64,000 nt of DNA, taken from NCBI RefSeq assembly GCF_000369065.1, contig NZ_KB849804.1:1-64000 (forward strand), read 5' to 3'. The notes below the pieces were generated by a model. It searched no databases, was not told where the DNA came from, and saw only the letters and a program-made list of their open reading frames with translations. Positions 9,344 to 19,521 of this stretch are shown here, one piece after another. The stretch's first letter is position 1. Each line of letters opens with the position of its first letter. The translations under genes were made by a program, and so were the position numbers. The DNA comes from Acinetobacter haemolyticus CIP 64.3 = MTCC 9819 (lineage in GTDB: Bacteria > Pseudomonadota > Gammaproteobacteria > Pseudomonadales > Moraxellaceae).

Positions 9344-9559
9344 CTAATTGGAGAAAAATTTCCATAGCCAACTAAACAGACGTTGAATTTGATTGGGAAA
9401 TACAAAACCGAGAACAGCACAGAGCAAGGCTGTATTTACAATAATAAGTATAGAACTGGTAGCGGGATTAACATGAAATGCCCATGTGATGGCAACACCA
9501 ATACCAAGAATAACTCCTGCAAAGGTGTAGATCAATGCACTTATCAGCCGATCTTGCAT
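9344..9559 (-). CDS. Small two-span membrane protein of unknown function
   Basis: The 71-residue product has two hydrophobic stretches (about 8-28 and 35-56) and ends with a basic aromatic tail. I do not recognise a family. The reading frame on the other strand (9383-9589) is rich in Cys, Asn and Lys and looks like a shadow, which supports this strand. It stands alone between the acetyltransferase and greA, both on the same strand, and follows the greA terminator. Confidence 0.6.
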   Translation of the reverse strand: MQDRLISALIYTFAGVILGIGVAITWAFHVNPATSSILIIVNTALLCAVLGFVFPNQIQRLFSWLWKFFSN

Positions 9560-9604
9560 TGCTATCTCTCATTTTTATTCTATTTATAAACAAGATGCCT
9601 GAAA

Positions 9605-9639
9605 CAAAAGAACTCTTCAACCAATGAAGAGTTCTTTTG
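9605..9639 (-). terminator. Intrinsic terminator downstream of greA
   Basis: A perfect 15-bp stem (CAAAAGAACTCTTCA with TGAAGAGTTCTTTTG) encloses a 5-base loop and starts about 20 bases after the greA stop. Confidence 0.85.
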
Positions 9640-9659
9640 TAAATGAGTCTATCGCTGGA

Positions 9660-10136
9660 TTAGAGATATTCCACGCTCACGATTTCATATTCAACCTCAC
9701 CTTGTGGTGTTTGAATTTTGGCTTCATCGCCTTCGCTTTTCCCTAATAAACCGCGAGCGATTGGTGAGTTCACTGAGATTTTATTGATTTTAAAATCTGC
9801 TTCGTCATCACCAACGATTTTATAGGTTTTACGTTCTTCGGTATCAAGATTTTCAATTGTTACCGTGACGCCGAATACAACACGACCATTTTTCTCAAGA
9901 TCTTTAACATCGATTACTTGGCAAGCACCGAGTTTGCCTTCGATATCTTGAATACGGCCTTCGCAAAAACCTTGTTGCTCACGAGCTGCATGATATTCAG
10001 CATTTTCTTTGAGGTCACCATGCTCACGTGCCTCAGCAATAGCCTGCGTAATACGTGGGCGATCGACTGTTTTTAGCTGTTGTAATTCTTTCTCTAAGGC
10101 AACCTTGCCTTCGGGAGTCATAGGATAACGTTGCAT
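9660..10136 (-). CDS. greA: Transcription elongation factor GreA
   Basis: The 158-residue protein has the N-terminal coiled coil with the acidic tip region ([16 protein letters not shown]) and the C-terminal FKBP-like domain ([16 protein letters not shown]). GreA enters the secondary channel of RNA polymerase and stimulates cleavage of backtracked transcripts. It lies downstream of carAB but is separated by a terminator, and it has a strong GAGGGG ribosome site just upstream. This is the intact chromosomal Gre factor; the GreB gene at 40613-61199 is split by an island. Confidence 0.97.
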   Translation of the reverse strand: MQRYPMTPEGKVALEKELQQLKTVDRPRITQAIAEAREHGDLKENAEYHAAREQQGFCEGRIQDIEGKLGACQVIDVKDLEKNGRVVFGVTVTIENLDTEERKTYKIVGDDEADFKINKISVNSPIARGLLGKSEGDEAKIQTPQGEVEYEIVSVEYL

Positions 10137-10184
10137 TCTGGTCCCCTCTAAATTGGTTGGGAAAATACAGGATTAAAAAAAGAA

Positions 10185-10216
10185 AAAGCCCGCCACCGAT
10201 AAGGTGACGGGACTTT
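10185..10216 (-). terminator. carAB operon terminator
   Basis: Read on the minus strand, an imperfect GC-rich stem (AAAGTCCCGTCACC with GGTGGCGGGCTTT, loop TTATC) is followed by a T-rich run, just after the carB stop. Confidence 0.9.
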
Positions 10217-10228
10217 ATCGGTAGAGAA

Positions 10229-13200
10229 TTAACCTACAGTTTGTAAATCTTGCAAGCGGTATACATCCATTGGCAATTTCACAGCAAATGCTTGGCAAAC
10301 TGCTTCTGCACCGTTGATGGTCGTGGTGTAATACACTTTGCCTTGGAGAGCAGCACGACGAATCATAGCAGAATCATATTGAGCTTGTTTGCCTTCAGTT
10401 GTGTTGACAATAAGATGAATTTCACCATTTTTCAAGCGGTCAACAATATGTGGACGACCTTCTGTGACTTTGTTCACAGCTTCGCATTCCAAACCAGCTT
10501 CTTGCAGAACTTGGTAGGTACCATTAGTTGCTACAAGCTTGAAACCATAAGCAATTAGCTGCTGAGCGATGTTCGCAATATATTTCTTATCTGACTCACG
10601 AACAGATAAGAATGCATATTTCACTTCGCCCTCAGTTGGCAAACCTGGTAAGCGTTCATTTGAACCAAGCACAGCTTTGTAGAATGCTTCGCCAAAAGTT
10701 TCACCTACACCCATGACTTCGCCTGTAGATTTCATCTCAGGCCCAAGCATTGGGTCAACACCTTGGAATTTAGCAAACGGGAATACCGCTTCTTTTACCG
10801 CAAAGTGAGTCGGGATGATCTCTTTAGTGAATCCTTGAGATTCCAAAGATTGACCAGCCATACAACGAGCAGCAACTTTCGCTAAAGATTCACCGATACA
10901 TTTAGATACGAAAGGAACCGTACGTGATGCACGTGGATTCACTTCAAGTACATAAATGTCGTTACCTTTCACTGCAAACTGAACGTTCATCAAACCAACA
11001 ACGCCAAGTTCTTTCGCCATCGCAACAGTTTGACGACGCATTTCATCCTGAACTTCTTGTGAAAGAGAGTAAGGAGGAATTGAACATGCTGAGTCACCTG
11101 AGTGAATACCGGCTTGTTCAATGTGTTGCATGATACCGCCAATCACAACATCTTTACCGTCAGATACGCAGTCTACATCAACTTCAGTTGCATCATCGAG
11201 GAAACGGTCTAGCAGAACAGGCGCTTCATTAGACGCTTGTACTGCTTCACGAAGATAACGTTTTAGTTCTTCTTCGTTATATACGATTTCCATAGCGCGA
11301 CCACCTAATACATAAGATGGACGAACAACAAGTGGATAACCAACTTTAGCAGCTTCTGAGATACCTTCTTCAGCAGATTTTACAATGCTGTTGTTTGGTT
11401 GACGAAGCTGTAGACGTTGAATCATTTGTTGGAAACGTTCACGGTCTTCTGCACGGTCAATCGCATCAGGAGATGTACCGATTATTGGCGTACCTGCTTC
11501 TTCTAAAGCACGTGCCAATTTCAAAGGAGTTTGACCACCGTACTGTACGATTACGCCTTTCGGTTTTTCGGTACGTACGATTTCCAGTACATCTTCAAGT
11601 GTTACTGGTTCGAAGTATAAACGGTCAGATGTATCATAATCTGTAGAAACTGTTTCAGGGTTACAGTTTACCATGATGGTTTCGTAACCGTCTTCACGCA
11701 TAGCTAGGGCAGCGTGAACGCAACAGTAGTCAAACTCGATTCCTTGACCGATACGGTTTGGACCACCACCGATCACCATGATTTTGTCACGATTTGATGG
11801 ATTTGCTTCACATTCTTCATCGTAAGTTGAATACATGTATGCTGTGCCAGATTCGAATTCGGCAGCACAGGTATCAACACGTTTGTAAACTGGATAAACA
11901 CCCAAGTTCCAACGCTGCTTACGGAATTGTTTCTGTGAAATACCCATCAAGTTGGCAATACGTAGGTCTGATAAACCTTTACGTTTGAATGAGCGGATAT
12001 TGTCAGCATTCAAATCACCAAAGCCTAAAGTTTTCACTTGAGCTTCAGTCTTGATGATGTCTTCGATTTGAATCAAGAACCAACGATCGATCTTGGTTGC
12101 TTCAAAAACCTCATCAAGTGAGAAACCATGACGGAATGCATCAGCAACATACCAGATACGCTCTGGACCAGGCACTTTAAGTTCTTTTAGGATGATGTCT
12201 TTCGCGTTGGCAGTACCTGCTTCGACTTTCTCATCAAAACCACTTACGCCTACTTCTAGGCCACGGAGTGCTTTTTGTACTGATTCTTGGAAGTTACGGC
12301 CAATTGCCATGACTTCACCCACAGATTTCATCTGAGTGGTTAATACTGGCTCAGCTTGAGGGAATTTCTCGAAATTGAAACGTGGAATCTTAGTAACAAC
12401 ATAGTCAATTGCAGGCTCAAAGCTTGCTGGAGTTACACCGCCCGTGATGTCATTTTTCAATTCATCAAGGGTATAACCCACTGCAAGTTTTGCAGCGATT
12501 TTTGCAATTGGGAAACCTGTTGCTTTAGAAGCAAGTGCAGATGAACGAGAAACACGAGGGTTCATCTCGATCACAACCATACGACCGTCTTTCGGGTTAA
12601 TACCGAATTGAACGTTCGAACCACCTGTTTCTACACCGATCTCACGAAGAACAGCAACCGATGCATTACGCATGATTTGATATTCTTTGTCAGTCAATGT
12701 TTGAGCAGGAGCAACAGTGATTGAGTCACCTGTATGTACGCCCATTGGATCAAAGTTTTCAATTGCACATACGATAATACAGTTGTCGTTTTTGTCACGA
12801 ACAACTTCCATTTCGTATTCTTTCCAGCCAATTAATGATTCATCAATCAATAATTGTTTGGTCGGCGAAAGGTCAAAACCGCGCTCACAGATTTCGATAA
12901 ATTCTTCTTTGTTATACGCAATACCGCCGCCAGAACCACCCATTGTAAACGATGGGCGAATGATGACAGGGAAGCCAAAACGTGACTGAATTTCTAATGC
13001 ATGTTCCATGCTTTCAGCAACATCCGCACGTGGACATTCTAAGCCGATTTTACGCATTGCAATGTCAAACAGTTTACGGTCTTCAGCTTTTTCAATTGCT
13101 TCTTTTGATGCACCGATTAATTCAACATTATATTTTTCAAGAACGCCATGCTCATCTAAGGCAAGGGCACAGTTCAATGCAGTTTGTCCGCCCATCGTTG

Positions 13201-13462
13201 GAAGAACTGCATCTGGACGTTCTTTTTCAATGATTTGTGCAACAGTTTGCCAAGTAATTGGCTCAATATAGGTTGCATCCGCCATTGAAGGATCAGTCAT
13301 AATGGTTGCTGGGTTAGAGTTCACCAAAATAACGCGATAGCCTTCTTCGCGTAATGCTTTACAAGCTTGCGCACCTGAATAGTCAAACTCGCAGGCTTGA
13401 CCGATGACAATAGGACCAGCACCAATAATTAAGATGCTTTTAATATCCGTACGTTTAGGCAT
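10229..13462 (-). CDS. carB: Carbamoyl-phosphate synthase large subunit
   Basis: The full-length 1,077-residue subunit has two homologous synthetase halves, each with an ATP-grasp domain. The N-terminal half opens with [18 protein letters not shown] and the second with [17 protein letters not shown]. The C-terminal methylglyoxal-synthase-like allosteric domain is present. It makes carbamoyl phosphate from bicarbonate, ammonia (from CarA) and two ATP, feeding pyrimidine and arginine synthesis. It starts 14 bases after the carA stop, so the two are co-transcribed and presumably share the leader control described upstream of carA. Confidence 0.98.
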   Translation of the reverse strand: MPKRTDIKSILIIGAGPIVIGQACEFDYSGAQACKALREEGYRVILVNSNPATIMTDPSMADATYIEPITWQTVAQIIEKERPDAVLPTMGGQTALNCALALDEHGVLEKYNVELIGASKEAIEKAEDRKLFDIAMRKIGLECPRADVAESMEHALEIQSRFGFPVIIRPSFTMGGSGGGIAYNKEEFIEICERGFDLSPTKQLLIDESLIGWKEYEMEVVRDKNDNCIIVCAIENFDPMGVHTGDSITVAPAQTLTDKEYQIMRNASVAVLREIGVETGGSNVQFGINPKDGRMVVIEMNPRVSRSSALASKATGFPIAKIAAKLAVGYTLDELKNDITGGVTPASFEPAIDYVVTKIPRFNFEKFPQAEPVLTTQMKSVGEVMAIGRNFQESVQKALRGLEVGVSGFDEKVEAGTANAKDIILKELKVPGPERIWYVADAFRHGFSLDEVFEATKIDRWFLIQIEDIIKTEAQVKTLGFGDLNADNIRSFKRKGLSDLRIANLMGISQKQFRKQRWNLGVYPVYKRVDTCAAEFESGTAYMYSTYDEECEANPSNRDKIMVIGGGPNRIGQGIEFDYCCVHAALAMREDGYETIMVNCNPETVSTDYDTSDRLYFEPVTLEDVLEIVRTEKPKGVIVQYGGQTPLKLARALEEAGTPIIGTSPDAIDRAEDRERFQQMIQRLQLRQPNNSIVKSAEEGISEAAKVGYPLVVRPSYVLGGRAMEIVYNEEELKRYLREAVQASNEAPVLLDRFLDDATEVDVDCVSDGKDVVIGGIMQHIEQAGIHSGDSACSIPPYSLSQEVQDEMRRQTVAMAKELGVVGLMNVQFAVKGNDIYVLEVNPRASRTVPFVSKCIGESLAKVAARCMAGQSLESQGFTKEIIPTHFAVKEAVFPFAKFQGVDPMLGPEMKSTGEVMGVGETFGEAFYKAVLGSNERLPGLPTEGEVKYAFLSVRESDKKYIANIAQQLIAYGFKLVATNGTYQVLQEAGLECEAVNKVTEGRPHIVDRLKNGEIHLIVNTTEGKQAQYDSAMIRRAALQGKVYYTTTINGAEAVCQAFAVKLPMDVYRLQDLQTVG

Positions 13463-13476
13463 TATTCGCTCCTTAA

Positions 13477-14616
13477 TTACTTCTTAGCTGCTTCGATGAG
13501 TTCGATAAAATGATCGAACAATGGCGCGCAATCATGTGGACCAGGACTCGCTTCTGGGTGACCTTGGAAGCTGAATGCTGGTTTGTCAGTACGATGAATA
13601 CCTTGGTTTGTACCATCAAACAATGAACGATGCGTTACTTTTAAGTTTGAAGGTAAGGTGCTTTCATCAACTGCAAAGCCATGGTTTTGAGAAGTAATCA
13701 TCACTGTACCATTCTCAAGATTTTGTACAGGATGGTTGGCACCATGATGACCATGATTCATTTTCATCGTCTTTGCGCCAGAAGCAAGCGCTAAAATTTG
13801 GTGACCTAAACAAATACCAAATACTGGTAAGTTGGTGGTGTCAACAAGTGTTTTTACAGCCTCAATTGCGTAGTCACAAGCCGCTGGGTCACCAGGACCA
13901 TTTGACAAGAACACGCCGTCTGGATTTAAAGCCAAAACTTTTTCAATTGGTGTTTGTGCTGGAACGACAGTGAGTTTACAACCACGGTCTGCGAGCATAC
14001 GTAAGATGTTGGTTTTGACACCATAATCGTATGCAACAACATGATATTTAAGTTCTGGTTGGGTGAAACCTTGACCTAGAGTCCAAGAACCTTCAGTCCA
14101 TTCAAAACCTGCTGGATCACAACATTCTTTTGCAAGATCTAAACCGTTTAAACCGCCGAATGCACGTGCTTTTGCAATAGCTTCTTCTTCTGTAATATTT
14201 TCGCCAGCAAGGATACAACCATTTTGCGCGCCTTTGTCACGCAAAATTCGAGTGAGTTTACGTGTGTCAATATCTGCAATTGCAACAACATTGTGTTGCT
14301 CTAGATATTCACTTAATGATTGTTCAGAACGGAAGTTGCTATGCAATAAAGGAAGATCGCGGATAATCAGACCATTCGCCCATACTTTATGGATGCGACC
14401 TGATTCAACGTCTTCACTATTACAGCCAGTATTTCCAATATGAGGATAAGTCAACGTCACAAGCTGCTGTGCGTAACTCGGGTCAGTCAAAATTTCTTGA
14501 TAACCAGTCATGGCAGTGTTAAAAACGACTTCACCAGTCGTACTACCCGATGCACCGATAGACGTTCCTTTAAAGATCGTTCCATCTGCGAGGGCTAAAA
14601 TGGCGGGGGTGCTCAA
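13477..14616 (-). CDS. carA: Carbamoyl-phosphate synthase small (glutaminase) subunit
   Basis: The 379-residue subunit has the N-terminal CPSase domain ([21 protein letters not shown]) and the class I glutamine amidotransferase domain with nucleophile block [11 protein letters not shown] and the catalytic [12 protein letters not shown]. It releases ammonia from glutamine for CarB. The start is a TTG at 14616 with AGGAG seven bases upstream; carA of E. coli also uses TTG. A short Phe-rich leader gene and terminator-like hairpins precede it (14632-14726), suggesting control by attenuation. Confidence 0.97.
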   Translation of the reverse strand: MSTPAILALADGTIFKGTSIGASGSTTGEVVFNTAMTGYQEILTDPSYAQQLVTLTYPHIGNTGCNSEDVESGRIHKVWANGLIIRDLPLLHSNFRSEQSLSEYLEQHNVVAIADIDTRKLTRILRDKGAQNGCILAGENITEEEAIAKARAFGGLNGLDLAKECCDPAGFEWTEGSWTLGQGFTQPELKYHVVAYDYGVKTNILRMLADRGCKLTVVPAQTPIEKVLALNPDGVFLSNGPGDPAACDYAIEAVKTLVDTTNLPVFGICLGHQILALASGAKTMKMNHGHHGANHPVQNLENGTVMITSQNHGFAVDESTLPSNLKVTHRSLFDGTNQGIHRTDKPAFSFQGHPEASPGPHDCAPLFDHFIELIEAAKK

Positions 14617-14631
14617 ACCAAAGCTCCTGAA

Positions 14632-14703
14632 CTAAGACCACAAAAATAGGGCTGTAAAAAAGCGAGTAGACATAAAAAAAGGCAGGCTGTCTTTCAAAAA
14701 CAT
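14632..14703 (-). CDS. Candidate carAB leader peptide (23 codons)
   Basis: A very strong ribosome site (GGAAGGAGGGGC) sits directly before ATG at 14703. The 23-codon frame, rich in Phe (MFLKDSLPFF then MSTRFFTALFLWS), ends in TAG at 14632, 15 bases before the TTG of carA. Its codons 8-11 run through CCTTTTTTTATG, a U tract in the RNA. The pattern resembles the pyrL leader of E. coli pyrBI, where polymerase pausing at U tracts under low UTP couples translation to antitermination. The position and ribosome site are seen; the mechanism is inference. Confidence 0.65.
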   Translation of the reverse strand: MFLKDSLPFFMSTRFFTALFLWS

Positions 14704-14726
14704 GCCCCTCCTTCCAGTCTGCTCGC
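14656..14726 (-). promoter_or_regulatory. Candidate carAB attenuator hairpin
   Basis: On the minus strand GCGAGCAGAC (14726-14717) can pair with GTCTACTCGC (14671-14662) with a single C-A mismatch, followed at once by six T (14661-14656). The enclosed segment holds the leader start, its ribosome site and a second T run (14680-14674) after CTGCC. The last arm and T run lie inside the leader peptide frame, so a closely following ribosome would disrupt the terminator. Confidence 0.55.
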
Positions 14727-14743
14727 TTGTAACTTAACAGCGC

Positions 14744-14772
14744 ATTATACGCATGAGTAAGTCAGAAGTCTA
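14744..14772 (-). promoter_or_regulatory. Predicted sigma-70 promoter of carAB
   Basis: A perfect -10 TATAAT (14749-14744) is 17 bases from a -35-like TAGACT (14772-14767). Transcription would start about 30-40 bases before the leader peptide ATG. Confidence 0.65.
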
Positions 14773-14976
14773 TGTGTTTTAATTATTAAATAGAGAAATG
14801 TTCGCTCTCCAATAACGTTGTAAGCGGATAAAGGTCTATTGCTAAATCTGTCATTTTGATGACGGTCTGGTGAGATATTATGCAAATTGTCTAACAATTT
14901 TTTGGTGATTCTTACTTAAAGCGATTTATCTTATATCTAGCCAAAAAATCAACAATCAATATAGAGGGGAATCAAA

Positions 14977-15519
14977 ATGGCTGAAAATCAAACTGCGACA
15001 ACTGTTGAAGAAGTTAAAGAAACCGTTGCTGCTAAAACTGCTAAAGCAAAAGAAACTGTGACTGAGAAAACTGCAGAAGTCAAAGAAGCTGTTGCTGTGA
15101 AAGCGACCAAAGCGAAAGAAGTGATTGCAGAAACTCAGGAACAAGCGAAAGAAGTTATTGCAGAGACTCAAGAGCAAGTGAAAGAAGTGATTGCAGAAAC
15201 TCAAGAAAAGATTGAGACAGAAGCAAAAGAGTTGAATCAAAATATTCAAAACCAACTTGCGCAAATTAAACAAGATCTTCTAGAACGCATTGAAGTGATC
15301 AAAACCCAACTTAACTCATCTCAAGGTAACTTGCTTGAGTTAAAAAATGCGCTTAAAACTGAGTTAAATGCTTTAATTGAAGATTTAACGAAAGTAAGTA
15401 AAGAATTGAAAGATGACATTAGCCAGATTTCTGTGAAACATAAAGAAACTCTAGTGGGCAGTTTGAAGCGCACTAAAGAACAAGCAGTTGAAGCTTGGAA
15501 TAAAGTTCGTGCTAGCTAA
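14977..15519 (+). CDS. Lys/Ala/Glu-rich coiled-coil protein with 11-residue repeats
   Basis: The 180-residue protein is almost wholly charged helix. Residues about 46-80 contain three consecutive near-identical 11-mers (AKEVIAETQEQ, AKEVIAETQEQ, VKEVIAETQEK), preceded by looser AKxKETV units. The second half is a Leu/Ile-spaced coiled coil. No signal peptide or membrane span is seen. Eleven-residue amphipathic repeats recall LEA-type desiccation-protective and apolipoprotein-like proteins, which is relevant to a desiccation-tolerant genus, but this is inference. A GAGGGG ribosome site lies upstream and a strong shared terminator follows. The frame on the opposite strand (14956-15273) is a Phe/Ser/Cys-rich shadow. 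Confidence 0.8.
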   Translation: MAENQTATTVEEVKETVAAKTAKAKETVTEKTAEVKEAVAVKATKAKEVIAETQEQAKEVIAETQEQVKEVIAETQEKIETEAKELNQNIQNQLAQIKQDLLERIEVIKTQLNSSQGNLLELKNALKTELNALIEDLTKVSKELKDDISQISVKHKETLVGSLKRTKEQAVEAWNKVRAS

Positions 15520-15537
15520 TTAATAGAGCAGAGTGAT

Positions 15538-15567
15538 AAAAAAAGCGAGAATTTTTCTCGCTTTTTT
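15538..15567. terminator. Bidirectional intrinsic terminator
   Basis: AAAAAAAGCGAGAA pairs with TTCTCGCTTTTTTT. It lies between two convergent genes ending at 15519 and 15572. Confidence 0.9.
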
Positions 15568-15571
15568 TTAT

Positions 15572-16108
15572 TTAAAATTGATGCAACCAATCACGTTTGT
15601 TATGAAAGTCAGCCTGAGGGCTACTATGTTGCATTGCAAAATAATGCATACCTTGAGTGGTATTGAGCACCGCTGTAAGACCGATATAGAGATCAGACCA
15701 TTTGAGTTTATGCTGTCGCATAAACTGAGACAGATCTAGACTGACATTCAAACCATAATGTGTGCGCTGTAAATGATTTAGCTCAATATCATAGGCAGCG
15801 ATAGGTGGCATATCTTCTGGAAAGCGATATTCTTCAAATTGATAAACTTGCCAAGCTTGAGAAGGGGAAAGATTAATTTCTCTATAGAAATCTTCATCTT
15901 TCACACCCACAAAAATTTCAAAACATGTTTTTTCCCACAAAAAGTCATGGCGTGGGTGCGCAGTAACTTGATCTGGGTAAATTAAAAATTGATTTGGGTC
16001 ACGAACCCAAAAACCAACATTCAATGTTGCTGGCGTTTGTTGCTCAATCGCTCCAACCACCGTAATGGCACTAAAGCGATCAAATGCTGACAGTTCATAA
16101 CTTGCCAT
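15572..16108 (-). CDS. DOMON-like domain protein
   Basis: The 178-residue single-domain protein has features of the DOMON-like (type 9-like, carbohydrate-binding-module-like) fold: GFWVRDP, LWEKTCFEIFVG, YREINLSPSQAWQVYQFEEYR and a terminal MHYFAMQHSSPQADFHNKRDW. No signal peptide or membrane segment is visible. By fold such domains bind sugar or haem; nothing here shows which. It starts five bases after the yhbY stop on the same strand and is probably co-transcribed with it. Confidence 0.7.
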   Translation of the reverse strand: MASYELSAFDRFSAITVVGAIEQQTPATLNVGFWVRDPNQFLIYPDQVTAHPRHDFLWEKTCFEIFVGVKDEDFYREINLSPSQAWQVYQFEEYRFPEDMPPIAAYDIELNHLQRTHYGLNVSLDLSQFMRQHKLKWSDLYIGLTAVLNTTQGMHYFAMQHSSPQADFHNKRDWLHQF

Positions 16109-16113
16109 AATGA

Positions 16114-16440
16114 TTACTTATTACTTAAATGAGCAAAACGAACTAAGTTTGAAAGGTGTTGATTTTGTTTCGCTGCTTTTTTATAAAGCAAAACGATTTT
16201 ACCGATTTTCTGAACAGCTTCAGCACCTGTTGCTTCAACAATTGCATCAATGACGGCCGCGCGCGCATCACGATCTTCGCCAGCAATTTTAACTTTAATC
16301 AACTCATGGTCATTCAGTGCACGTTGAGCTTCCTCAATGACGCTTTCAGTAAGACCTTGACCGCCAATCATAACCACAGGGTTAAGTGCATGACCAATTT
16401 GACGTAAACGTTTACGTTCATGGATAGATAAAGCCGCCAT
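16114..16440 (-). CDS. yhbY: YhbY-type CRM-domain RNA-binding protein
   Basis: The 108-residue CRM-domain protein has the family pattern LSIHERKRLRQIGHALNPVVMIGGQGLTES with the GxxG-like GGQG loop, and HELIKVKIAG. By family it associates with precursors of the 50S ribosomal subunit. It is divergent from rlmE, as in many gammaproteobacteria, which links two ribosome-maturation functions. It probably shares its transcript with the downstream DOMON-like gene. Confidence 0.92.
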   Translation of the reverse strand: MAALSIHERKRLRQIGHALNPVVMIGGQGLTESVIEEAQRALNDHELIKVKIAGEDRDARAAVIDAIVEATGAEAVQKIGKIVLLYKKAAKQNQHLSNLVRFAHLSNK

Positions 16441-16704
16441 TAAAAATACCTGATTCGAAAAACGACCTAGTATAACAAAACTTAGGTGTGCTTGCGGAAT
16501 TTTAATTGATGCTTTGTTACCATGTAAAATGCGAAGGTGTTTTGTTTTAAATGTGTTTGAATACCCGAATTGGTGTTGATTTCATCGATCATGATAATCA
16601 GAAAAATCTACAAAAGATCGTATTATCCATGAGTGTTTGTACTGTATTCAGCCCAAATTTAACGTACAATGACCAATCAGAAGTTTTTTGAAATTTAGTG
16701 AGTT

Positions 16705-17355
16705 ATGGCAATACGCATTACCAACCAAAAATTGTCGAAAAGCAGTCGTGCATGGATGAGAGAGCACTTAGATGATCCTTTTGTAAAAAAAGCACAAAAG
16801 GAAGGTTATCGTGCACGTGCAGCGTACAAGCTGCTTGAAATCCAAGAAAAATATAAAATGATTAAGCCGGGAATGACGGTCGTTGACTTAGGTGCAGCAC
16901 CCGGAAGTTGGTCTCAAATTGCAGGTAAACTGGTCGGATCAAATGGTCTTGTAATTGCATCTGATATCCTAGAAATGGATGCACTTCCAGATGTCACTTT
17001 TTTACAAGGTGATTTTCGAGAGGAAGAAGTTTTCGAAAAATTGTTAAATATTTTAAATGGACGTCAAGTAGACGTTGTAATTTCGGATATGGCCCCCAAT
17101 ACATCAGGTAATAGGGCTGTTGATCAACCACGTCAAATTTATTTGTGTGAATTGGCTTTGGACTTTGCTCAAAAAGTGCTTGGACCGAATGGGCAGTTTG
17201 TGGTTAAAGTGTTCCAAGGTTCTGGCTTTGATGAGTTTAGAAAGCAAGTGGTCGATAGTTTTGATGTGTTAAAGACAGCAAAACCTGCGGCATCCCGTGC
17301 TCGATCAAAAGAGGTTTTTTTGATTGGTCAAGGCCGCAAGAAAGCGTTGCGATAA
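16705..17355 (+). CDS. rlmE: 23S rRNA 2'-O-methyltransferase RlmE (FtsJ/RrmJ)
   Basis: The 216-residue Rossmann-fold methyltransferase has the SAM site [16 protein letters not shown] and the catalytic residues of the K-D-K-E tetrad: [30 protein letters not shown] and [10 protein letters not shown]. It methylates U2552 of 23S rRNA in the 50S subunit. ftsH follows 137 bases downstream on the same strand, the classic arrangement in gammaproteobacteria. Confidence 0.96.
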   Translation: MAIRITNQKLSKSSRAWMREHLDDPFVKKAQKEGYRARAAYKLLEIQEKYKMIKPGMTVVDLGAAPGSWSQIAGKLVGSNGLVIASDILEMDALPDVTFLQGDFREEEVFEKLLNILNGRQVDVVISDMAPNTSGNRAVDQPRQIYLCELALDFAQKVLGPNGQFVVKVFQGSGFDEFRKQVVDSFDVLKTAKPAASRARSKEVFLIGQGRKKALR

Positions 17356-17492
17356 AAAGTATACTTGCCAAGTTGCTAAAAATTGTGCATTTTGTACCTT
17401 TTAAGTTTTTTGTAACGCAAATCCATTGCTGTTTTTGTGAAGGTCAGCCAAGATTAGGTATGATCAAATTAGATTGATATGGGAATAAAGCC

Positions 17493-19388
17493 TTGAGCGA
17501 TTACTTCAAGAATGCCGTATTGTGGCTCGTCATACTCGGTGTTCTGATTTTGATTTTTAGCAACGTCAGTGACCGAAATAAGCCTGCGGCGATGAAATAT
17601 TCTGATTTCGTTGCGGCGGTGAATGCTGGACAAATTAAACAAGTTACAATTGATGGTTTAAATATCAGTGGTGAGAAAACAGATAACTCTTCATTCGAGA
17701 CTGTTCGTCCACAAGTAGAAGACACTCAGTTGCTACCAAGCTTGAATAAGCACAATGTCGTAGTTGAAGGTATTGCACCACAACGCCAAGGCATTTTGAT
17801 GCAACTTCTCATTGCAAGTTTCCCTATTTTATTAATTATTCTGTTGTTCATGTTCTTTATGCGCAATATGGGTGGGGGAGCCGGTGGTAAAAATGGTCCG
17901 ATGAGTTTTGGTAAATCAAAAGCGAAGATGCTCTCTGAAGACCAAATCAAAGTGACCTTTACTGATGTTGCAGGCTGCGATGAAGCCAAACAAGAAGTGG
18001 TTGAAATCGTAGACTTCTTAAAAGACCCTTCTAAGTTTAAGCGTCTTGGTGCAACGATTCCGCGTGGCGTGTTAATGGTTGGTCCACCAGGTACTGGTAA
18101 AACCTTATTGGCCAAAGCAATTGCTGGTGAAGCTAAAGTTCCTTTCTTTAGTATCTCAGGTTCAGACTTTGTTGAAATGTTCGTTGGTGTAGGTGCTTCG
18201 CGTGTTCGTGATATGTTTGAACAAGCTAAGCGCAATGCGCCGTGTATCATCTTCATCGATGAGATTGATGCTGTTGGTCGTCACCGTGGTTCAGGTACAG
18301 GTGGTGGTCATGATGAGCGTGAGCAAACCTTAAACCAAATGCTTGTTGAAATGGACGGTTTTGAAGGCAATGAAGGCGTGATCGTGATTGCAGCAACCAA
18401 CCGTGTTGATGTATTAGACAAAGCTTTACTTCGCCCAGGACGTTTTGACCGTCAAGTGATGGTTGGATTGCCAGACATTCGTGGTCGTGAGCAAATCCTC
18501 AACGTGCACTTGAAAAAGTTACCTTCAGTCACTGGTGTGGACGTTAAGATTCTTGCACGAGGTACACCAGGGTTTTCTGGTGCACAATTGGCAAACTTAG
18601 TGAATGAAGCTGCATTATTTGCTGCTCGCCGTAATAAAAACACGGTCGATATGCATGATTTTGAAGATGCAAAAGACAAGATCTACATGGGACCTGAGCG
18701 TAAATCGATGGTGATTCGTGAAGAAGAGCGTCGAGCGACAGCTTATCATGAAGCAGGGCATGCGATTGTTGCTGAGATCTTACCGGGTACTGATCCTGTG
18801 CATAAAGTAACGATTATGCCACGTGGTTGGGCACTGGGTGTCACTTGGCAGCTTCCTGAACAGGATCAAACCAGCCACTATAAAGACAAGATGTTAAATG
18901 AACTATCTATCTTGTTTGGTGGACGTATTGCTGAAGAAATTTTCATTAATCAAATGTCAACTGGTGCATCAAATGACTTTGAGCGTGCGACAAAAATGGC
19001 ACGAGCAATGGTCACTAAGTACGGTATGTCTGATGCGCTTGGTGTCATGGTTTATGAAGATGAGAATCACAATGGCTTCTTTGGTAACGTTGGTAGTCGT
19101 ACTATTTCTGAAGCAACTCAACAGAAAGTGGACGAAGAGGTTCGTCGTATTCTTGATCAGCAATACAAAGTTGCACGTGATATCTTAGAAAACAACCAAG
19201 AAATTGCACATGCGATGGTAAAAGCGTTGATGGAATGGGAAACTATTGATCGTGACCAAATCCGTGACATCATGGAAGGTCGTGAACCACAACCACCAAA
19301 AGTCTATGTCGCTGAAAATCCTGTGGCTGATTTTGAACCACCGAAAGATGGTCCATCTACACCACCACCATTGCCAGCGATGAGCTAA
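17493..19388 (+). CDS. ftsH: ATP-dependent zinc metalloprotease FtsH
   Basis: The 631-residue inner-membrane protease has two N-terminal membrane spans (about 7-24 and 103-123) around a periplasmic domain, the AAA+ module with Walker A GPPGTGKT (197-204) and Walker [10 protein letters not shown], and the zinc site HEAGH (419-423). It degrades misassembled membrane proteins and, in enteric bacteria, LpxC and sigma-32. The start is TTG at 17493 with weak upstream purines. A terminator follows at 19406, so folP has its own promoter or relies on readthrough. Confidence 0.97.
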   Translation: MSDYFKNAVLWLVILGVLILIFSNVSDRNKPAAMKYSDFVAAVNAGQIKQVTIDGLNISGEKTDNSSFETVRPQVEDTQLLPSLNKHNVVVEGIAPQRQGILMQLLIASFPILLIILLFMFFMRNMGGGAGGKNGPMSFGKSKAKMLSEDQIKVTFTDVAGCDEAKQEVVEIVDFLKDPSKFKRLGATIPRGVLMVGPPGTGKTLLAKAIAGEAKVPFFSISGSDFVEMFVGVGASRVRDMFEQAKRNAPCIIFIDEIDAVGRHRGSGTGGGHDEREQTLNQMLVEMDGFEGNEGVIVIAATNRVDVLDKALLRPGRFDRQVMVGLPDIRGREQILNVHLKKLPSVTGVDVKILARGTPGFSGAQLANLVNEAALFAARRNKNTVDMHDFEDAKDKIYMGPERKSMVIREEERRATAYHEAGHAIVAEILPGTDPVHKVTIMPRGWALGVTWQLPEQDQTSHYKDKMLNELSILFGGRIAEEIFINQMSTGASNDFERATKMARAMVTKYGMSDALGVMVYEDENHNGFFGNVGSRTISEATQQKVDEEVRRILDQQYKVARDILENNQEIAHAMVKALMEWETIDRDQIRDIMEGREPQPPKVYVAENPVADFEPPKDGPSTPPPLPAMS

Positions 19389-19405
19389 TGTAGCGATCCA
19401 ATATA

Positions 19406-19432
19406 AGAGCGACTTCGGTCGCTCTTTTTTTG
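19406..19432 (+). terminator. ftsH intrinsic terminator
   Basis: A 9-bp stem AAGAGCGAC with GTCGCTCTT closes a TTCG tetraloop and is followed by a T run. Confidence 0.92.
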
Positions 19433-19521
19433 TTTAACTTTTCGATGAAGCTGAAAATAAATCAACTCTGAGTGGGTGGCTGTCTTGCTAAGATAGTCTG
19501 ATTAAAATGTGGAGAGTTTTG

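Noticed and set aside
14956..15273. Minus-strand frame of 105 codons, Phe/Ser/Cys/Leu-rich with repeats
   Set aside because: It mirrors the repetitive helical gene on the plus strand and has no ribosome site; it is a shadow of the 11-mer repeats.
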